64,000 bases of DNA from Saprospiraceae bacterium (lineage in GTDB: Bacteria > Bacteroidota > Bacteroidia > Chitinophagales > Saprospiraceae), in the NCBI GenBank assembly GCA_028285545.1, contig JANQPA010000044.1:22096-86095 (forward strand). The letters are read 5' to 3'. Under the pieces are notes generated by a model that was given only the letters and a program-made list of their open reading frames with translations, had not been told where the DNA came from and did not search any database. Numbering within the stretch: position 1 is the stretch's first letter; every line of letters begins with the position of its first letter. Below, one piece after another: positions 53,456-61,005 of the stretch. The position numbers were made by a program, and so were the translations under genes.

Positions 53456-55852
53456 CTATTCGACTTTTAAGGAATCTACTGGATTAGCAGAAGCTGCTTT
53501 AAGGCTTTGCAGGGATATCGTCAAAAAGGCTAAGCCCATCGTAGCCAGGCCAACCAATAAAAAGGAGATCCAATTTAGATTTATGCGATAGGCAAACTCC
53601 ATGAGCCAATGGCTTCCACCCCACCAGGCAATTGGGAAGGCTATCATAATCGAGATGGCTACTAATTTGACGAAACCAAAACTCAATAGGTTAATTATAT
53701 TCAGGCGAGAAGCGCCTAAGACTTTTCGAACCCCTATTTCTTTGGTTCGTTGTAAAACATGGTTGGTAGCTAAACCAAATAATCCTACACAAGCTATAAG
53801 CAGGGCAAGTATGGTAAAAATATTCATGACATTACTGGTGCGTCTTTCTGCATAATATAATTGACTATAGGACTCATCTAAAAAATGGTATTCCAATGGA
53901 GTTTGAGGTGTAATTACTTTCATGGTGGCCTCAATATCGGCCAGAGTTTTATTGAGGTCATCCATTCTTACTTTAATGGCTATTTTTCCTCTTTGGCTGT
54001 TTCTCCGATCCCGATTGGTCATAAATAATGGCTCAATGGTTAAATCGAAAGGCTGGAAGTGGAAATCCTTTACCACTCCTATCACCTTACCACCATTGAA
54101 TTTTTTGTTTACCGCCGTTGTCCACCCCAAAGCTTTGACAGCCGATTCATTCAAAATGAAAGCATTGCCGATAGAATCTCTTAATTCTTGCGGAGAAAAG
54201 TCCTTTCCTTCTATCATTTCCATTTCAAAAAGATCAATATAATCTGAATCGATATAATTGCGATAAATAAAAATGGAGCTTTGATTTTCATTATCTTCCC
54301 AATTATCTACGGTCGTTTGAGAATCTAAATCTATTGGCAGGTAGCTAGAAAAAGAAACTTTCTCAACTTGCGGATGCTTCATCAATTCAGCGCGAATAAG
54401 CTCAGTTTTGTCAAAATATTCATCTCCCTTGTAAGATATATAGAGGATAGAATCTCGGTTGTATCCCAACTTCTTATTTTGAATGTATTGCAACTGCTGG
54501 TATATGATCACGCTCACAACAGCCAGAACTATGGCTGCTGTAAATTGTCCTACAACGAGTACGTTTCGCAAATTCACTCCTACTTTAAAGTGTTTTAGTA
54601 TACCACCTTTTATAGCTACAGTTGGATTTACACTAGATAAAACCAAAGCTGGATACCAGCCCGAAAGAAGACTTACTAAAAGTACTCCTAGAAGCATCAG
54701 AATCAAAAACGGCCCCTCAAGGCTAAAACTAAAAGGAATAGTCAAATTAAATGTCTCATTAAATACAGGTAAAATTATATCTAACAAACACAAAGCCAAG
54801 ACAAAACTTATTCCTGCAAATAATAAAGACTCCATAAAAAATTGAAGACGAAGTTGATATTTTGAAGATCCTATCACCTTACGGACACCAACTTCTTTAC
54901 CTCTTTTTGAGGCTTGAGCTGTCGCCAAATTCACATAATTGACGATGGCTAAAAGTAATATTATGATGGCAATGGAAGCAAAAAGATAAATGTATCGAAT
55001 ATCACTGTTTATACCAATTTCGTCATTAATTTGGGAATGCAAATGAATACTAGTTAAGGGCTGGAGAAACCATTGGGGCTTAATAGCTCCTGGAAATCTA
55101 TCTGCAATATATCTGCTTTCTAAAACTGAGAGCTTGCTTTCAAAATTTTTAAAATCTGCATTTTCAGATAATAGGATATAAGTATAATAATTGTGACTGT
55201 ACCAGGAGGTATTACTATACCAAACATCCTCTTCGTCATAAAATGGAAGGTTTTTCCAGGAGGTGATAAAGTCAAAATTAAAATGCTGAGTAGCCGGGTT
55301 ATTTTCGATCACACCTTTAACAGTAAGGGAGAGATCATTTTCTAATAAAATCGTTTTACCAATGGGTGAATCATCCCCGAAATATTTTTTAGCCAGTGAT
55401 TGGCTTAAAATGATAGTGGATGGATCTACAAGGGCCTCCTTTGCAATACCATCCAAAACAGGAAAAGAGAATACATCAAACAAGTTTTCATCTGCATACA
55501 ATCCATCTTCATAAAAAATTGTTTCACCATGGCTCAATAGTTCTTCTCGTACATTTATGGTGGTACTGACTAAAACCTCCGGGAATTCTTCTTTTAGTGT
55601 AGGGGCTAAAGGAGCAGGCGACAGAGCCGAACGGTCGGAACCTTTATATACATCCCCCTTATGAATCTGAGCAACCCGATAAATTTGCTCTGCATTACTA
55701 AAATGCCCATCATAACTCATTTCATATCGGATATAGAGGAAAATCAATATAAAACAAGTTAGTCCAATGGTCAGTCCAAATAAATTAATTACTGAGTTCA
55801 ACCTGTTTTTTAGCAGGTTCCGGAAGGCAATTTTCAAGTAATTTCGTAGCAT
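53456..55852 (-). CDS. MacB/FtsX-like ABC transporter permease
   Basis: This inner-membrane protein of 798 residues has two FtsX modules. It starts with MLRNYLKIAFRNLLKNRLNS (ATG 55852; a further ATG at 55864 adds four residues). The first TM (LFGLTIGLTCFILIFLYIRY) precedes the first periplasmic domain. The cytoplasmic motif RGKEVGVRKVIGSSKYQ and its second version RTKEIGVRKVLGASRLN mark the two permease blocks, and the C-terminus reads LQSLKAASANPVDSLKVE. No ATPase, membrane-fusion or outer-membrane partner gene is adjacent. It resembles the permease at 18616 more than the prefix-domain one at 14127. The cargo is unknown. Confidence 0.9.
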   Translation of the reverse strand: MLRNYLKIAFRNLLKNRLNSVINLFGLTIGLTCFILIFLYIRYEMSYDGHFSNAEQIYRVAQIHKGDVYKGSDRSALSPAPLAPTLKEEFPEVLVSTTINVREELLSHGETIFYEDGLYADENLFDVFSFPVLDGIAKEALVDPSTIILSQSLAKKYFGDDSPIGKTILLENDLSLTVKGVIENNPATQHFNFDFITSWKNLPFYDEEDVWYSNTSWYSHNYYTYILLSENADFKNFESKLSVLESRYIADRFPGAIKPQWFLQPLTSIHLHSQINDEIGINSDIRYIYLFASIAIIILLLAIVNYVNLATAQASKRGKEVGVRKVIGSSKYQLRLQFFMESLLFAGISFVLALCLLDIILPVFNETFNLTIPFSFSLEGPFLILMLLGVLLVSLLSGWYPALVLSSVNPTVAIKGGILKHFKVGVNLRNVLVVGQFTAAIVLAVVSVIIYQQLQYIQNKKLGYNRDSILYISYKGDEYFDKTELIRAELMKHPQVEKVSFSSYLPIDLDSQTTVDNWEDNENQSSIFIYRNYIDSDYIDLFEMEMIEGKDFSPQELRDSIGNAFILNESAVKALGWTTAVNKKFNGGKVIGVVKDFHFQPFDLTIEPLFMTNRDRRNSQRGKIAIKVRMDDLNKTLADIEATMKVITPQTPLEYHFLDESYSQLYYAERRTSNVMNIFTILALLIACVGLFGLATNHVLQRTKEIGVRKVLGASRLNIINLLSFGFVKLVAISIMIAFPIAWWGGSHWLMEFAYRINLNWISFLLVGLATMGLAFLTISLQSLKAASANPVDSLKVE

Positions 55853-56027
55853 TTGCAGAAGCATTAACAGGTGGCAAAATAGAATTCACAGGCCTAAAGG
55901 GCAAAAATAATGCCAATTCAATACTCCTACTAAATACTACTGTCTTGTGGGGTCTAACAAAAACAAAGAATTTGATTGTGTATAATTCTGAACAGGAAAT
56001 TGTTCAGTTTTGAACACTTAACCTAGA

Positions 56028-57131
56028 TTAGAATTTTCCTTCTTGCAAGCTTTTATCAATTCTAGCCGCCAAATCACTCGCTGTTGGTGGATCAAAATTA
56101 GAGAGTACAATTATAGTATGCTCTTTGGCAAAATCTGCCAGGATCATGGCATTAATTCCAACACTCCCCCCTCCCACTCTGTAGGAAGAATTTCTCTTAG
56201 GTTTTTCTTCAAAACGATTAAATATTAGATCCGTTAATTCTTTGCTTAACAATTTGTTGCCATTTAAGGCTTGTGTAAATGCATAAAGATCATCCGCTGT
56301 TGAAAACCCACCTCCTGCTGCCGTACCTTTAATGGCATGGCGGTCATTGACATTCATTATAAATTTATTTTTTTGGTCTTCAGGCAGTTCTGATCCAAGA
56401 AAGTCGCCTTCCCTGTATTGTGTATAGCCTTGTGCAAGATTTGGCGTCTTTTGATCACGTTCATAAGCATTGGTATTCTTCATACCCGCCACTTTGTAAA
56501 CATGCTTTTCCACAAAATCAAAATAATTCATTTTCGAAACGCGCTGAACCAGGATTCCTAATAATTCATAACCGGCATTACTATACCGTCTACCTTCTCC
56601 TGGTTTAAAGGATAGTTCTAGGTCTTTTATTATCGGTAGATAAGCTTCCATATTTTTAAGTTGGCGGTATGATTTTTGGAAGGCGGGTACTTCAAAATAA
56701 GAGCCCAGGCCGGAGGTCATTTGAAGGAGATGCTTTATAGTGATTTCTTCGGCATGTTTCATACTTAATTCGGGTATGTACAGGGTAATTTTATCGGCTA
56801 AAGAAATTTTCCCCTGCTCCACCAATTTTAAAACACAAACCGAAGTAAAAGCTTTATTCAGTGATCCAATATTAATTTTGGTATGAGGACGATTTTTTTT
56901 GTTTGTTTTAAAATTTGCAAGTCCATAAGCAGCTCTATGGATTATTTGATCCTTTTTAGCAATTAAAATTGTGCCGGAAAATAATTTACCAGCTTCTTGT
57001 TTTTTAATATATTTCTCAAACTCTGACAAGTTTTCAAATGGTATCGCTTTTTTTTGCCCTGGCCGTCTCTGGGCAGGACAGGTTATGGAAAAGGAGCTTA
57101 AAAGAATGGCAAATAAGATTAAACGCAGCAT
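56028..57131 (-). CDS. Exported serine hydrolase (beta-lactamase class C fold), second copy
   Basis: This protein of 367 residues has the signal peptide MLRLILFAILLSSFSITCPAQ. ATG 57131 is chosen over an upstream ATG (57227) because it begins this signal. Family features are the SxxK motif in NIGSLNKAFTS (SLNK), HLLQMTSGLGSYF, the YSN motif in RRYSNAGYELLG, and GGGFSTADDLYAF. The third motif is not the usual H/KTG but lies within YRVGGGSVGINAM. It is closer to the D-peptidase/esterase EstB type than to true beta-lactamases. It is divergent from the LytS kinase gene at 57354, with which it may share a control region. It is not closely similar to the hydrolase at 42840. Confidence 0.85.
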   Translation of the reverse strand: MLRLILFAILLSSFSITCPAQRRPGQKKAIPFENLSEFEKYIKKQEAGKLFSGTILIAKKDQIIHRAAYGLANFKTNKKNRPHTKINIGSLNKAFTSVCVLKLVEQGKISLADKITLYIPELSMKHAEEITIKHLLQMTSGLGSYFEVPAFQKSYRQLKNMEAYLPIIKDLELSFKPGEGRRYSNAGYELLGILVQRVSKMNYFDFVEKHVYKVAGMKNTNAYERDQKTPNLAQGYTQYREGDFLGSELPEDQKNKFIMNVNDRHAIKGTAAGGGFSTADDLYAFTQALNGNKLLSKELTDLIFNRFEEKPKRNSSYRVGGGSVGINAMILADFAKEHTIIVLSNFDPPTASDLAARIDKSLQEGKF

Positions 57132-57353
57132 ATTGTTTGAATTAATGAAATAATCCCTAAACCAACAGCACTTTTTGTTTTCTTCAAAAAGAGATATTTC
57201 AATAGCAGGTATAGATGGCTGTATCATCTGCTCAATTATACTAAGCTATTCAAACCGAATTATGATACTTTTACATAGGGAAAAAGAGGATTGATCCATT
57301 GCAATTGCATAAGCCTATAGTAAATCCTAATTTGACACTTTATTATGTAAATA

Positions 57354-58445
57354 ATGAGAAAATATTTCGAACCCTTTCTTCATATCTTGCTCTGGGGATT
57401 ATTCTTTTACTTTGGATATCATAATTTTGCCATAAGAATTATTGCATTAAAAGGAGCAGAGCAGATAAGCCATATGACAAGTCAGGTCCAAGTACCTGCC
57501 ATTATTAATGTTCTCATTATAGATACCAGTTTTAAACTTCTCCTTTTTTATCTCTCTTCTTATAAATTATTGCCTAACTATTTTAAGAACCGCAAAAAAA
57601 GGGGACTCATTCTGCTTGGCTTACTCTTCATAATTAGTCTTGCAGCTAGCTTATCCATCAATGCCATTTTGATAAAATATGTCTTCCAATATGTTTTAAA
57701 CAAACCAATTGCCCTATTTGGGTATTTTATACTCTTTCATGTCATCATCTTTCTATTAGCCATTGGCTATCGGCTTTCAAAAGATTGGACACAAAATGAA
57801 AAGTATAAAAGAGAAATTAAAGAAGAGCAATTAAAGACCGAACTGGCTTATCTAAAGGCACAGATAAACCCCCATTTTATGTTCAATACCCTAAATAATT
57901 TATATGCTGAAGCTAGAAAACATGAAAACAAAACGCTCTCAAACGGGATTGCCAAACTTTCACACATCATGAGGTACATGATTTATGATAGCAATGTTTC
58001 TCTAGTACCCTTGGAAAAAGAAGTTCAAAATTTAAAAAGTTTTATTGATTTGCAACTTCTTAGAACAGCACAAGATGACCCAGTGGATATCAGTTTGGAT
58101 ATCTCTGAGTTTGACCGTTCTATCCAGGTTGCTCCACTCTTGTTTTTACCCTTTGTGGAAAATGCCTTTAAACATGGTGTTATTGCTGAACAACAATCTC
58201 TTGTTAATATTAGTCTTCGAGTTGAATCAGACACTCTAATTTTCAAAGTATTTAACAGCAAATTTCCAAATCATTCTTCCTTGATAGAATCTACAGGAAT
58301 TGGCCTTAACAACATCAAAAGACGCTTATCTCTCATCTATCCTGAAACACATGATCTCCTTGTGAAAGAGCATAAAGAAAGTTTTGAAATTTGTCTCAAA
58401 TTAAATCTAAAAAATCAATATGAACATAAAATGCATAGCCGTTGA
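57354..58445 (+). CDS. LytS-type sensor histidine kinase
   Basis: This membrane kinase of 363 residues has four predicted helices (from LHILLWGLFFYFGYH to ALFGYFILFHVIIFLLAIGY), a coiled linker, the His phospho-acceptor in LKAQINPHFMFNTLNNLY and a C-terminal HATPase (LLFLPFVENAFKHG, STGIGLNNIKRRL). There is no extracellular sensor domain of any size, so the signal is probably sensed in the membrane or through partners. Its end overlaps the start of the LytTR regulator gene by 26 nt, marking a two-component pair. Confidence 0.93.
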   Translation: MRKYFEPFLHILLWGLFFYFGYHNFAIRIIALKGAEQISHMTSQVQVPAIINVLIIDTSFKLLLFYLSSYKLLPNYFKNRKKRGLILLGLLFIISLAASLSINAILIKYVFQYVLNKPIALFGYFILFHVIIFLLAIGYRLSKDWTQNEKYKREIKEEQLKTELAYLKAQINPHFMFNTLNNLYAEARKHENKTLSNGIAKLSHIMRYMIYDSNVSLVPLEKEVQNLKSFIDLQLLRTAQDDPVDISLDISEFDRSIQVAPLLFLPFVENAFKHGVIAEQQSLVNISLRVESDTLIFKVFNSKFPNHSSLIESTGIGLNNIKRRLSLIYPETHDLLVKEHKESFEICLKLNLKNQYEHKMHSR

Positions 58446-59139
58446 TGATGAGCCTAGAGCTTTGGAGATTATTGAAGATCACATCCAACAAATACCTTTT
58501 TTGGAATTATTGGCCACCTTCAGGAATCCCATAAAAGCTATGGAATTTATTAAAGAAGAAAAGGTAGATTTGATTTATCTTGACATCAACATGCCATTTT
58601 TATCTGGAATACAGTTTATACAAACCTTAAAAAATAAACCTCTAATCGTTTTTACAACCGCCTATTCGGAGTATGCCGTTAAAAGTTATGATTTAGATGT
58701 GCTCTATTATCTCTTAAAGCCCATTGAATTTGAATCTTTTATCAAATCCGCCAATAAAGCATATGATACCCTAAAATTATGGACGGATAGTAAACCTGAT
58801 AAAAAATCTGACACACAACAGGGAGAAGATGTGGAATTTCTATTTGTAAAAGAAGGGAATAAACTAGTAAAAATTAACTTGAATGAAGTTCTTTTTATTG
58901 AAGGTGCAGGCAATTATCAAAGCATCCAGTTGGCAAAAAATAAGCTTTTGACCCTGAATAGTATGGATGAGCTACTTTCGGATATGAATAGTGATCTCAT
59001 TATTAGAGTGCACAAATCTTTTGCTATTAATTTGTCTAAAATTGAATCTGTAGAGCATCATCGGATAAAAATTGCCAATCGATTAATTCCTATTGGAGAT
59101 TCTTATAAAACTATTTTTTACAGTCGAATAAAACAGTAA
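58420..59139 (+). CDS. LytTR-family response regulator
   Basis: This regulator has 239 residues. The receiver (about residues 1-120) has the acidic AVDDEPRA, the phospho-acceptor Asp in LIYLDINMPFLSG, FTTAYSEYA and YLLKPIEF. The LytTR DNA-binding domain (about 135-237) has VLFIEGAGNYQSIQLA and IRVHKSFAINLSKIES. It is paired with the LytS-type kinase whose gene overlaps it. The targets are unknown. The divergent serine hydrolase or the following decarboxylase are candidates only by closeness. Confidence 0.94.
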   Translation: MNIKCIAVDDEPRALEIIEDHIQQIPFLELLATFRNPIKAMEFIKEEKVDLIYLDINMPFLSGIQFIQTLKNKPLIVFTTAYSEYAVKSYDLDVLYYLLKPIEFESFIKSANKAYDTLKLWTDSKPDKKSDTQQGEDVEFLFVKEGNKLVKINLNEVLFIEGAGNYQSIQLAKNKLLTLNSMDELLSDMNSDLIIRVHKSFAINLSKIESVEHHRIKIANRLIPIGDSYKTIFYSRIKQ

Positions 59140-59197
59140 TATCCAAAATACCAAGAACCAGAAAGGTAAAACCCCAGGGATAAAGCCTCTGAAGCAA

Positions 59198-59220
59198 AAT
59201 ACCAAAAGAAGTATTTTTTT
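59198..59220 (+). terminator. Weak intrinsic terminator after the LytS/LytTR pair
   Basis: A short stem AATAC/GTATT with an 8-nt loop is followed by seven T residues counting the last two stem bases. It lies 59 nt after the regulator stop. The stem is weak, so confidence is low. Confidence 0.3.
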
Positions 59221-59282
59221 CTCAAAATTTAATCTACCCAAAATAGAGTTGAAATATTTTGGGCGAATCAGCATAAATCAGG

Positions 59283-59313
59283 TTGGAATTAGTATTGGAT
59301 CGGTCTATTTTTG
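59283..59313 (+). promoter_or_regulatory. Promoter of the PLP-dependent decarboxylase gene
   Basis: TTG (59283-59285), a 20-nt spacer and TATTTTTG (59306-59313) fit the Bacteroidota promoter consensus. The expected start near 59320 leaves a leader of about 40 nt before ATG 59360. It indicates that the decarboxylase is transcribed separately from the two-component pair. Confidence 0.6.
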
Positions 59314-59359
59314 AATAACACATTTTTTTGAAAATACAGATCAAATATTAGGCTTAATA

Positions 59360-60787
59360 ATGACCAATTTTAATTTAAGCAAAAAAGAGCGACAAAACTT
59401 AATTAATTTAATTGCTAAGAGATTAGAAAATTACTATTCAGATAGCAACACCTTTCGGGTTTCTCCTGAACTCAAAAAAGACGAAATAATCAGCCTAGCT
59501 CGGCAATTTGATTTTTCCGAAAAAATTCCTTTAGAAAAAGGGATCAATATTCTCCTGGATGGTTTAGAGAAGTTCACTGTACACACCGCTCATCCAATGT
59601 ATTATGGTCTTTTTAATCCAAGGGTCAACTTTGCCAGTGTGTTGGCAGATTGGATGACTGCTGTGCTTAACCCACAACTAGCAGCTTGGAGTCACTCCCC
59701 ATATGCCATAGAAATCGAAAACTATTTAATTCATGAGTTTGGAAAAAAATTTGGCTACCCGGAACAATCCATTGATGGAACCTTTGCCACTGGTGGGGCT
59801 GAAGCAAATTTGACCGCTGTTTTGTGTGCTCTCAACCACCATTTTCCCAAATTTGCTAATGAAGGATTTTTTGGTCTCCACAAAAAGCCATTAATATATT
59901 GTTCTTCTGAATCCCATCATTCTATAATCAAGGCAGCCAGGGCCGTCGGTTTAGGATATTTTTCGGTGAAAAATATTGCTACAATAGATGATTTAAAAAT
60001 CGATATTTCCGAATTGGAAAAGCAAATTGAAGAGGACTTACAAGTTGGTCATGAGCCATTCATGTTGGTTGGTACAGCCGGAACAACTGGTTCAGGTGCC
60101 ATTGATTCCTTACCAGATCTGTATAAAATAGCCACAAAGCATAATCTTTGGTTTCATATAGATGCGGCCTATGGAGGAGCCGCCATTCTCGATGCTAACA
60201 TAAAAAATCATTTAAATGGGATTGATTTAAGTGATTCCATCACTTTCGATGTTCACAAATGGCTTTCTAATCCAATGGGCACCAGCCTTTTTTTAACTTC
60301 AAACCCTTCAATCCTCAGCAAAACCTTTAGAGTCAGTGCAGATTACATGCCAAGAGAAGCTAAGGAATTGGCCATAATTGATCCTTTTACACATTCCATT
60401 CAATGGTCTCGGCGATTCAATGGACTTAAACTTTATTTGCCTTTATTGTTCTTTGGTTGGGATGGTTATGAAGAGGTAATTATGCACCAAACAAAAATGG
60501 GAGAATTGCTTAAAGTAAAACTTAAAGATGCAGGGTGGAAAATCTTAAATGACACTCCCCTACCCATTGTTTGCTTTAGCGATGAACGATTCATTGATGA
60601 CCCCAACTTCAGTCTCAGTGTCTGTCAGAACATTGTACAATCCGGCAAATCCTGGATATCCATCTACCCAATAAAAGGAGTAAACACCTTAAGGGCCTGT
60701 ATTACCAATTATGATACTCAAGAAAATGACCTAGACAATTTAGTGCATTTGTTAAATCAGGAAAGATCAAAATTTTTAAACAAATGA
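59360..60787 (+). CDS. PLP-dependent group II decarboxylase
   Basis: This cytoplasmic enzyme of 475 residues belongs to the glutamate/aromatic-amino-acid decarboxylase superfamily. Visible features are the N-terminal HPMYYGLFNPRVNF and WSHSPYAIEIE substrate-side region, FATGGAEANLTAVL (phosphate-binding side), SSESHHSIIKAARAVG (the His stacks on the cofactor), GTAGTTGSGAIDSL, HIDAAYGGAA (Asp to the pyridine N) and the Schiff-base Lys300 in FDVHKWLSNP. The amino acid decarboxylated (aromatic, glutamate or diaminobutyrate) cannot be decided by eye. Its stop overlaps the ATG of a cysteine-synthase remnant by ATGA. It has its own promoter. Confidence 0.9.
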   Translation: MTNFNLSKKERQNLINLIAKRLENYYSDSNTFRVSPELKKDEIISLARQFDFSEKIPLEKGINILLDGLEKFTVHTAHPMYYGLFNPRVNFASVLADWMTAVLNPQLAAWSHSPYAIEIENYLIHEFGKKFGYPEQSIDGTFATGGAEANLTAVLCALNHHFPKFANEGFFGLHKKPLIYCSSESHHSIIKAARAVGLGYFSVKNIATIDDLKIDISELEKQIEEDLQVGHEPFMLVGTAGTTGSGAIDSLPDLYKIATKHNLWFHIDAAYGGAAILDANIKNHLNGIDLSDSITFDVHKWLSNPMGTSLFLTSNPSILSKTFRVSADYMPREAKELAIIDPFTHSIQWSRRFNGLKLYLPLLFFGWDGYEEVIMHQTKMGELLKVKLKDAGWKILNDTPLPIVCFSDERFIDDPNFSLSVCQNIVQSGKSWISIYPIKGVNTLRACITNYDTQENDLDNLVHLLNQERSKFLNK

Positions 60788-60948
60788 GGGGAATCTTTGG
60801 CGGCATTAGCTCAGGAGCCAATGTGTGGGCAGCCATACAAAGAGCCAGGCATATTGGTCCTGGGAAAAACATTGTAACTGTTGTTTGTGATTCAGGGCTT
60901 AAATACCTCTCTGGTGATCTTTATAAAAGAGTAGAAGGTAATAGGTAG
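60784..60948 (+). pseudogene. Remnant of cysteine synthase / cystathionine beta-synthase C-terminus
   Basis: A 54-codon open frame begins at ATG 60784, overlapping the decarboxylase stop. It reads GIFGGISSGANVWAA, then GKNIVTVVCDSGLKYLSGDLY, which is the C-terminal part of the fold II PLP enzymes CysK/CysM/CBS (the SSGAN phosphate-side loop and the CDSGLKYLS region). The first 250 or so residues, including the PLP Lys, are missing, and the frame upstream codes only for the decarboxylase in another phase. The last codons run into the hairpin repeat at 60932. It is best read as a deletion remnant. A functional 54-residue protein is unlikely. Confidence 0.75.
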
Positions 60949-61000
60949 AAAGTAAAAAGACATTTTTGTCCTTCTACCTTCTACCTTAGACTTTTTACTT
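60932..61000. repeat. Dispersed hairpin repeat, copy 2
   Basis: A left part with GTAGAAGG/GGTAGAAAG words (60932-60960) and a right part GTCCTTCTACCTTCTACCTT (60968-60987) are imperfect reverse complements around a short loop. They share vocabulary with the element at 21097-21208, including GTCCTTCTAC. It lies between the cysteine-synthase remnant and the stop of the T9SS protein gene, so it may also act as a two-way terminator. Confidence 0.55.
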
Positions 61001-61005
61001 ATGAT

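Noticed and set aside
42840..57131. Antibiotic-resistance beta-lactamases or glycopeptide resistance (two class C-fold hydrolases, VanZ-like protein)
   Set aside because: The motifs fit general exported serine hydrolases and a VanZ-family protein of unknown role. No vanHAX-type genes or mobile elements are nearby.
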